Below, piece after piece: positions 7,299 through 11,706 of a DNA stretch of 11,706 bases (position 1 is its first letter; each line of letters starts with the position of its first letter). The DNA is from Draconibacterium orientale (GTDB lineage: Bacteria > Bacteroidota > Bacteroidia > Bacteroidales > UBA12170). Below the pieces are notes generated by a model, which worked only from the letters and a program-made list of their open reading frames with translations, was not told the origin of the DNA and did not search any database. The DNA lies in the NCBI GenBank assembly GCA_020718315.1, contig DYSK01000064.1, forward strand, positions 1 through 11,706. The letters are read 5' to 3'. The position numbers and the translations under genes are program-made.

Positions 7299-8560
7299 AT
7301 TACGAAGAAACTATCGCTTTTTTATACAATCAGCTTCCTGCTTTTCAGCGTATTGGAGCTGCGGCTTACAAAGCAAATCTTGACAACACCTATGCCTTGA
7401 TGAAAATTTTGGGTGAACCACAACTTCAATTCAAATCTATTCATATTGCAGGAACCAATGGAAAGGGATCTACTGCTAATATGTTGGCATCTATTTATCA
7501 AGAAGCAGGTTATAAAACGGCATTGTACACATCGCCACATTTAAAAGATTTTCGGGAGCGAATTCGATTGAATGGAACAATGATTCCGAAAGAATTTGTA
7601 GTGGACTTTGTTGCAAACTTTGCAGTTCGGTTTACACCCATTTCGCCTTCTTTTTTCGAATTGACAATGGCCATGGCTTTTCACTATTTTGCTCAGCAAA
7701 AAGTGGATATTGCAATTGTAGAAACAGGAATGGGAGGTCGCCTGGATAGTACAAATATTATAGTCCCCGAACTTTCTATTATCACCAATATTGGTTTCGA
7801 TCATGTTCAGTTTTTGGGCGATACATTGGCGAAAATTGCTGCTGAAAAAGCCGGAATCATCAAAAATAAAATCCCCGTTTTGATTGGCGAAAAACAAACA
7901 GAAATTCAATCTGTTTTTGAAAAAAAAGCAAAAGAACAAGCCGTACCCATTTATTTTGCCGAGGAAATGATAAAAGTGATTTGTTTGGATAAGGAAGCTT
8001 CTGATTTTCAGATTTCTTATCAAAACGAAGAATTGTTTTCTATTCATCATTTTCCGCTTCGGGGTAGCTATCAAATAAAAAATTTAACAACAGTAATGGC
8101 TGCCGCTTTGTTGTTAAAATTGCCTTTGGATAAAATTCAAAAAGGAATTGAAAATGTAATTAAGAACACGCATTTTGCCGGGCGCTGGCAGATTTTGAAT
8201 ACAAATCCCCTCACAATTTGTGATACCGGCCACAATGAAGATGGCTTGCGTTTTGTAGTCGAACAATTAGCCGAAACACCACATCATATTTTGCATTTTG
8301 TTTTAGGAGTTGTAAATGATAAAGACTTGGATCATATCCTGAATATAATGCCAAAAGAGGCTATTTATTATTTTTGCAAAGCCGATATTCCACGTGGATT
8401 AGAGGCCGAAACGCTTCAAATTAAAGCCAATAAAATCGGTTTGATAGGAGCGGTTTATTCGAGCGTAAATAACGCATTAAAGGCCGCCCAAAATGCGGCT
8501 AAAAAGGATGATTTAGTTTTTGTTGGCGGCAGTACTTTTACGGTTGCAGAAGTGGTTTAG
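7295..8560 (+). CDS. folC: FolC: folylpolyglutamate / dihydrofolate synthase
   Basis: An ATP-dependent Mur-ligase-family enzyme of 421 residues that adds glutamate to dihydropteroate and/or lengthens the glutamate tail of folates in the cytoplasm. The P-loop is GTNGKGST (53-60). It is followed by TSPHLKDFRERI (79-90), ETGMGGRLDSTN (143-154), ITNIGFDHVQFLGDT (163-177) and EKAGIIK (184-190), whose lysine is the one carboxylated in this family. The C-terminal ligase domain has the interdomain GRWQ (296-299), CDTGHNEDG (309-317, the DxxHN element in its Bacteroidota form) and GGSTFTVAEV (411-420). Length and motifs are complete. The ATG overlaps the nnr stop by four bases, so translation is coupled. 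Sequence alone cannot say whether both synthase activities are present, but bacterial homologues usually carry both. No classical terminator follows, only the inverted-repeat region at 8560-8665. Confidence 0.95.
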   Translation: MNYEETIAFLYNQLPAFQRIGAAAYKANLDNTYALMKILGEPQLQFKSIHIAGTNGKGSTANMLASIYQEAGYKTALYTSPHLKDFRERIRLNGTMIPKEFVVDFVANFAVRFTPISPSFFELTMAMAFHYFAQQKVDIAIVETGMGGRLDSTNIIVPELSIITNIGFDHVQFLGDTLAKIAAEKAGIIKNKIPVLIGEKQTEIQSVFEKKAKEQAVPIYFAEEMIKVICLDKEASDFQISYQNEELFSIHHFPLRGSYQIKNLTTVMAAALLLKLPLDKIQKGIENVIKNTHFAGRWQILNTNPLTICDTGHNEDGLRFVVEQLAETPHHILHFVLGVVNDKDLDHILNIMPKEAIYYFCKADIPRGLEAETLQIKANKIGLIGAVYSSVNNALKAAQNAAKKDDLVFVGGSTFTVAEVV

Positions 8561-8665
8561 ATTCGTTTCGAAAGCAGTGATTTCGAATCCTACAGGAGTT
8601 TAGTGCAAAAGCTTCGGATTCTAAAATTAACGATGCTTAGCGTTAATATATTTGCTAATTTTAGA
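8560..8665. repeat. Chain of overlapping inverted repeats between folC and the accessory cluster
   Basis: Several arms interlock. GATTCG (8560-8565) pairs with CGAATC (8584-8589), and GAATCC (8585-8590) pairs with GGATTC (8616-8621). TCTAAAATTA (8620-8629) pairs with TAATTTTAGA (8656-8665), a perfect 10-bp match. Inside the last pair, ATTAACG (8626-8632) pairs with CGTTAAT (8641-8647) across 8 nt. Neighbouring stems share bases, so only some can form at once. There is no T tract, so this is not a standard terminator. It could be a folC 3' structure, a regulatory element, or the scar of an insertion boundary. The 211 bp from 8561 to 8771 contain no gene that I can support. Confidence 0.55.
8647..8654 (+). 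promoter_or_regulatory. Possible -7 box for the accessory cluster
   Basis: TATATTTG is a perfect match to the Bacteroidota -7 consensus TAnnTTTG and overlaps the inverted-repeat region. No TTG -33 element is seen at 18-21 bp upstream, so support is partial. Transcription from here would begin near 8661 and give a leader of about 110 nt containing the two GC-rich hairpins at 8714-8740. Confidence 0.35.
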
Positions 8666-8713
8666 CAAGAATTTTATGTAAAATCAAATTTTAACGAGGC
8701 TTATTAGACGGAC

Positions 8714-8740
8714 TGGCGATACCGCCATGTGTGTAATGGC
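8714..8740 (+). promoter_or_regulatory. Two mutually exclusive hairpins in the leader of the accessory cluster
   Basis: TGGCG (8714-8718) pairs with CGCCA (8723-8727) over a 4-nt loop, and GCCAT (8724-8728) pairs with ATGGC (8736-8740) over a 7-nt loop. Both stems use bases 8724-8727, so only one forms at a time. This GC-rich patch stands out in an AT-rich stretch and ends 31 bp before the first gene. A role in regulation is inference; I do not recognise a known riboswitch. Confidence 0.35.
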
Positions 8741-8771
8741 AGGGCAACCGAAAAATAACAGATAAAAATTG

Positions 8772-9776
8772 ATGCAAAAAGAAATAGATATATTAGAAAA
8801 TGATATTAGAGATCAATATTCTGGGGTATTGGAAACACTTTTGCGTGACCATACAACCCAACAAAATATCTTTTGGGCTACTGAAAACTACCACTATTTA
8901 GGCGAAAGTTATGCTTTTGCTGCGCCAATTCTCCCAGAGCTAATTACAGGAGATAAAGGCAATATAATAATGCCACGTGTGCAGAAAGACAAAGAAATGC
9001 AGCAATCGCGGGTGCGTGATATGGCGGAAGTGTTTACGCCCTCTTGGATTTGCAATGCACAGAATAATTTGATTGACAATGCATGGTTTGGGCGCGAAAA
9101 TGTGTTTAATATAGAAACAACAAACCCCGACGGTTCGCATAGTTGGACGGTATTTTCAAATAAAATCACTTTTCAAGAAGGTAAGACTTGGAAACATTAT
9201 GTCCGTGATACACGATTGGAAATGACCTGTGGCGAAGCTCCTTATATTACCAGCCGCTACGATACAACAACCGGAGAATTTATTCCAATCCAAAAACGTA
9301 TTGGTTTGCTCGACCGAAAACTGCGTGTGATTAGTGAGAATGTGGATAAAAGTGATGAATGGCTCGAAGCAGCACAAACAGCATACCGAAATACCTACGC
9401 ATTTGAGTGGCAGGGCGACAGCCTGTTATTGGCACGCGAAGCCATGCTTTATACGTTTATCGAAAACTATGAACAGAAGTTTGGCAAGCAACCTCTTTTA
9501 AAATCAATTCAATACATTGCCTATATAATATCTTGGAATGTATGGCAAATGGATGGACTGAAAGGAGTTGTGCCCAACAGTTGTGGCGACCGGAAAACCA
9601 TTGTGCATGATTTGTTTGAAGAAAATGAAATTATAAACTCTTGCGAAGGATGCAAGTCGGATAATATACATAAACACAATGGAGTGTATTGTTTGATTAA
9701 AGATTGGGGAGTTAAAGATTTGGAAACAGGAAAGAAGGGAAAGAAGATACGGTTTGTGGATTTGATAAAGAAGTAA
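8772..9776 (+). CDS. Restriction-methylase-like protein without a visible catalytic motif
   Basis: A 334-residue protein of a family I recall in Bacteroidota, usually labelled 'restriction endonuclease subunit M' or DNA methylase. RDMAEVFTPSWICNAQ (82-97) resembles the motif X region of N6-adenine methyltransferases (GEVFTP...). LEMTCGEAPYITSRYD (149-164) looks like a motif I SAM loop. YAFEWQGDSLLLARE (209-223) and YIAYIISWNVWQMDGLKGV (249-267) are other conserved-looking blocks. No (D/N/S)PP(Y/F/W) motif IV is present, so catalysis as an N6-methyltransferase is doubtful. The C-terminal part has Cys271, Cys291, Cys294, His300, His302 and Cys307, a possible zinc site, and ends in a basic tail. 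I use ATG at 8772 rather than the TTG at 8769. It is the first gene of a packed same-strand cluster, with 25 bp to the ORF6N gene. Role in DNA recognition or modification is inferred. Confidence 0.75.
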   Translation: MQKEIDILENDIRDQYSGVLETLLRDHTTQQNIFWATENYHYLGESYAFAAPILPELITGDKGNIIMPRVQKDKEMQQSRVRDMAEVFTPSWICNAQNNLIDNAWFGRENVFNIETTNPDGSHSWTVFSNKITFQEGKTWKHYVRDTRLEMTCGEAPYITSRYDTTTGEFIPIQKRIGLLDRKLRVISENVDKSDEWLEAAQTAYRNTYAFEWQGDSLLLAREAMLYTFIENYEQKFGKQPLLKSIQYIAYIISWNVWQMDGLKGVVPNSCGDRKTIVHDLFEENEIINSCEGCKSDNIHKHNGVYCLIKDWGVKDLETGKKGKKIRFVDLIKK

Positions 9777-9801
9777 TCATGGATTGTAAAAAAAGAAATG
9801 A

Positions 9802-10068
9802 ATGGAAATAGTGAAAAGCAATATAGAAAATAAAATATACCCTATAAGAAGTGTACAGGTCATGCTTGATAGCGATTTGGCTGAATTGTATGATACTGAA
9901 ACAAAATTTATAAACAGAGCTGTTAAGCGTAACGAAAGTCGTTTCCCGACAGAATTTATGTTTCAGATAACCGAACAAGAATGGGAAAACTTGAGGTTCC
10001 AATCTGGTATCTCAAATGAAAGGAGTGGCTGGAGAAACTATGATGAGAATAATACCATTAAAAAATAA
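9802..10068 (+). CDS. Short ORF6N-domain DNA-binding protein, probably truncated
   Basis: An 88-residue protein whose first 70 or so residues match the ORF6N (KilA-N-like) DNA-binding domain found in phage regulatory proteins. ENKIYPIRSVQVMLDSDLAE (8-27) is the hallmark start, followed by ELYDTETKFINRAVKRN and RFPTEFMFQITEQEWENLR (46-64). Full-length relatives go on with an R-G-G-R-R..P..FTEQGV segment and a C-terminal region of 60-100 residues. Here the sequence departs after ISNERSGWRNY and stops at residue 88. I could not find the missing part in the other two frames before the next gene. It is therefore either a remnant or a minimal DNA-binding protein. The gene lies 25 bp after the methylase-like gene and 9 bp before the DUF1016 gene. 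Such genes are known as passengers inside Bacteroidota restriction-modification operons. Confidence 0.78.
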   Translation: MEIVKSNIENKIYPIRSVQVMLDSDLAELYDTETKFINRAVKRNESRFPTEFMFQITEQEWENLRFQSGISNERSGWRNYDENNTIKK

Positions 10069-10077
10069 TATTTTAAT

Positions 10078-11130
10078 ATGAATCTCAATGTTATAAAAAA
10101 CAAGGACTTTGAACAAATATTGCGATTAATCCTTGATGCACGTAGCCGCACTTATGCAAAAGCTAATGCGGAAATGATTATGCTTTATTATAATGTTGGG
10201 AAGGTGGTATCCGGTAAAGTAAATATCGGAAATTGGGGCGAAAATACCGTACAGGAATTAGCTAATTTTATTGCATCGAAACTCCCCGAACTTACTGGTT
10301 TCACTCGCAGGGGACTTTATCGGATGAAGCAGTTTTACGAAACATACTCAAATAAGCAATTTGTGTCAACAGTGTTGACGCTTTTGCAACTAAAAGAAAA
10401 TGAGGCAACTACATTTGTGACAACAGTGTTGTCACAAATTCAATGGTCGGCTCATTTGCACATATTAAACAAAACAAAAACGGCCGAAGAAAAAATATTC
10501 TATCTGAACTTAACCATAGAACAAAATTTGTCGGTACGCGATTTGGAAAGACAACTCAATACGGCTGTTTACGAAAGAACCATGTTGAGTAATAATCAGT
10601 TAAGTAAAATATCAACCCGATTGCCGCAAAACATATTCAAAGATCCTTTTGTTTTTGAATTTCTCAATTTACCCGAAGGACATTCTGAAAATGAATTTGA
10701 GAAAGCAATTATACTTAACCTTCAAAAATTTATACTCGAAGTGGGTAAAGGGTTTGCTTACATGGGAAATCAATATCGCCTGCAGGTTGGAAATAATGAT
10801 TATAGAACAGATTTGCTATTCTACCACCGCGATATACAATGCCTTGTTTTGTTTGAACTTAAAATACAGGACTTTGAACCTGAATTTTTGGGCAAACTTA
10901 ATTTTTACCTCGAAGCACTCGACAGGGATGTAAAACGACCCAGCGAAAACCCAAGCATAGGCATTTTGCTTTGCAAAGGAAAAGATACCGAAGTGGTTGA
11001 ATATGCTATGGCACGAAGCTCAAGTCCTGCAATTATTGCCGATTACGAAACAAAACTTATCAGTAAACAACTGTTAACCAATAAGCTACAGCAACTGTCA
11101 GAACTTCTAACTAATAACAATGAAATTTAA
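10078..11130 (+). CDS. DUF1016/YhcG-type PD-(D/E)XK nuclease
   Basis: A 350-residue member of the YhcG/DUF1016 family. The N-terminal helical domain (about 10-165) includes YYNVGKVVSGK (37-47), WGENTVQELA (53-62), GFTRRGLYRMKQFYETY (74-90), IQWSAHLHIL (121-130) and LSVRDLERQL (151-160). The C-terminal nuclease domain (about 185-335) carries a PD-(D/E)XK-like set: Glu221 in FILEVG, Asp245 in YRTDLLFYHR and Glu260-Leu-Lys262 in LFELKIQ, so it looks catalytically intact. The family is common in type I restriction-modification operons and accessory islands; DNA or structured nucleic acid cleavage is expected but not well defined. Unusual here is a duplicated segment, FVSTVLTLL (95-103) and FVTTVLSQI (113-121), encoded by palindromic DNA, ahead of the conserved WSAHL motif. 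It sits 9 bp after the ORF6N gene and 12 bp before the helicase gene, consistent with one operon. Confidence 0.9.
   Translation: MNLNVIKNKDFEQILRLILDARSRTYAKANAEMIMLYYNVGKVVSGKVNIGNWGENTVQELANFIASKLPELTGFTRRGLYRMKQFYETYSNKQFVSTVLTLLQLKENEATTFVTTVLSQIQWSAHLHILNKTKTAEEKIFYLNLTIEQNLSVRDLERQLNTAVYERTMLSNNQLSKISTRLPQNIFKDPFVFEFLNLPEGHSENEFEKAIILNLQKFILEVGKGFAYMGNQYRLQVGNNDYRTDLLFYHRDIQCLVLFELKIQDFEPEFLGKLNFYLEALDRDVKRPSENPSIGILLCKGKDTEVVEYAMARSSSPAIIADYETKLISKQLLTNKLQQLSELLTNNNEI
10360..10439 (+). repeat. Duplicated palindrome inside the DUF1016 gene
   Basis: Two copies of a 21-bp segment lie exactly 54 bp (18 codons) apart, at 10360-10380 and 10414-10434. Each is palindromic around the trinucleotide AGT. 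The first has arms GTCAAC (10365-10370) and GTTGAC (10374-10379). The second has 12-bp arms, ATTTGTGACAAC (10413-10424) and GTTGTCACAAAT (10428-10439), perfectly complementary. Both are read in the same frame and encode FVSTVLT and FVTTVLS. The arrangement suggests in-frame duplication of a palindromic unit. Confidence 0.8.
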
Positions 11131-11142
11131 ATTATAATCTAG

Positions 11143-11706
11143 ATGAAATTCGCTTCGGCATTACTTCCAAAACTGATTTATGTGTTTCGCATCAACGATA
11201 CGGAACACAATGGTTGTCTGAAAATTGGTGAAGCAACCACCGATACAGAGAATATCTGGGGACTGGAACCTAACAGCAAAGCGCTCAACGAAGCTGCCAA
11301 AAAACGCATCAATCAATACACGCAAACAGCCGGCATTAGCTACGACTTGCTATACACCGAACTTTCTGTTTTTATCAAAAATAAAACCTTTAATGCTTTT
11401 TCGGATGCCGAAGTACACAACGTGCTGACACGTTCGGGCATTAAACGAAAAACCTTTGATACACAGCATAAAGCCAACGAATGGTTTGTGACCGACCTCG
11501 AAACGGTAAAAAATGCCATTAAAGCCGTAAAGGAAGGAAAACAATCGCTCGGTGCTCACCAAATTACCGACGATAAAAACCCCATTGCTTTCCGCCCTGA
11601 GCAAAAGGACGCCATAGATAAAACCAAAAAGCAATTCCGCAAAAGCAATCAAATGCTTTGGAATGCCAAAATGCGCTTTGGCAAAACCCTTTCGGCATTG
11701 CAGGTG
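11143..11706 (+). CDS. GIY-YIG/T5orf172-like plus helicase protein, N-terminal part (cut by right edge)
   Basis: The frame is open from ATG 11143 to the last base (188 codons) with no stop, so this is the start of a larger protein. Residues 10-30, KLIYVFRIND then CLKIGEAT, with a later RINQYTQTAG, resemble the core of GIY-YIG nucleases of the T5orf172/Mug113 type (IYVF for GIY, KIG for YIG). FSDAEVHNVLTRSGIKRKTF and EWFVTDLETVKNAIKAVKEG follow. From about residue 150, FRPEQKDAIDKTKKQF is a helicase Q-motif-like entry. NAKMRFGKTLSAL (174-186) contains the Walker A element RFGKT, as in superfamily 2 helicases of restriction enzymes. The protein is probably a DNA translocase/helicase with an N-terminal nuclease-like module. 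It lies 12 bp after the DUF1016 gene and likely shares its transcript. Whether a C-terminal nuclease or other domain exists cannot be seen. Confidence 0.85.
   Translation, partial: MKFASALLPKLIYVFRINDTEHNGCLKIGEATTDTENIWGLEPNSKALNEAAKKRINQYTQTAGISYDLLYTELSVFIKNKTFNAFSDAEVHNVLTRSGIKRKTFDTQHKANEWFVTDLETVKNAIKAVKEGKQSLGAHQITDDKNPIAFRPEQKDAIDKTKKQFRKSNQMLWNAKMRFGKTLSALQV

Noticed and set aside
7541..8074. 177-codon open frame on the minus strand
   Set aside because: It lies antisense to folC, with a low-complexity translation rich in Phe, Asn, Cys and Lys and no domain; a shadow frame.
8561..8771. CRISPR array, tRNA or integrase attachment site
   Set aside because: There are no regularly spaced direct repeats, no cloverleaf, and no integrase gene or tRNA end in the window; the structure is made of inverted repeats only.
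10649..10933. 94-codon open frame on the plus strand
   Set aside because: It lies inside the nuclease domain of the DUF1016 gene in another frame, with no recognisable motif.
11350..11652. 100-codon open frame on the minus strand
   Set aside because: It overlaps the clearly coding GIY-YIG/helicase frame on the plus strand and has no domain signal.

Overview
The window looks like a chromosomal segment from a member of the Bacteroidota, probably an anaerobe. The evidence is the AT-rich sequence, few clear Shine-Dalgarno sites, -7 boxes of the Bacteroidota form TAnnTTTG, protein families in their Bacteroidota forms, a menaquinone gene (menD), and a tungsten-type aldehyde:ferredoxin oxidoreductase. 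This is inferred from sequence features and recalled family patterns, not from a database match.

Left part (1-4984): the 5' end of menD runs leftward off the edge. Diverging from it is a polytopic membrane protein resembling bacterial Mpv17/PMP22-like proteins. A fold-type I PLP aminotransferase follows 57 bp later. After a 199-bp gap with a good Bacteroidota promoter comes a 720-residue aldehyde:ferredoxin oxidoreductase (AOR) family protein, closed by a strong hairpin terminator. The aminotransferase and AOR may act in amino acid or aldehyde metabolism, but nothing here names the substrate.

Middle part (5023-8560): a housekeeping run of a class I SAM methyltransferase, the bifunctional NAD(P)H-hydrate repair enzyme Nnr, and FolC (folate polyglutamylation). 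Nnr and FolC overlap by ATGA, so they are translationally coupled.

Right part (8561-11706): about 210 bp of non-coding DNA full of overlapping inverted repeats leads into a tightly packed accessory cluster. Its members are a restriction-methylase-like protein without a visible catalytic NPPY motif, a short (probably truncated) ORF6N DNA-binding protein, a DUF1016/YhcG-type PD-(D/E)XK nuclease, and the start of a GIY-YIG/T5orf172-like plus helicase protein cut by the right edge. Gaps of 25, 9 and 12 bp suggest one transcript. The layout resembles a restriction-modification or related defence locus with accessory genes between a modification-like and a translocase-like component. It is the best candidate for a poorly described system in this window. 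Two smaller oddities there are a duplicated in-frame palindrome inside the DUF1016 gene and the structured leader before the cluster.
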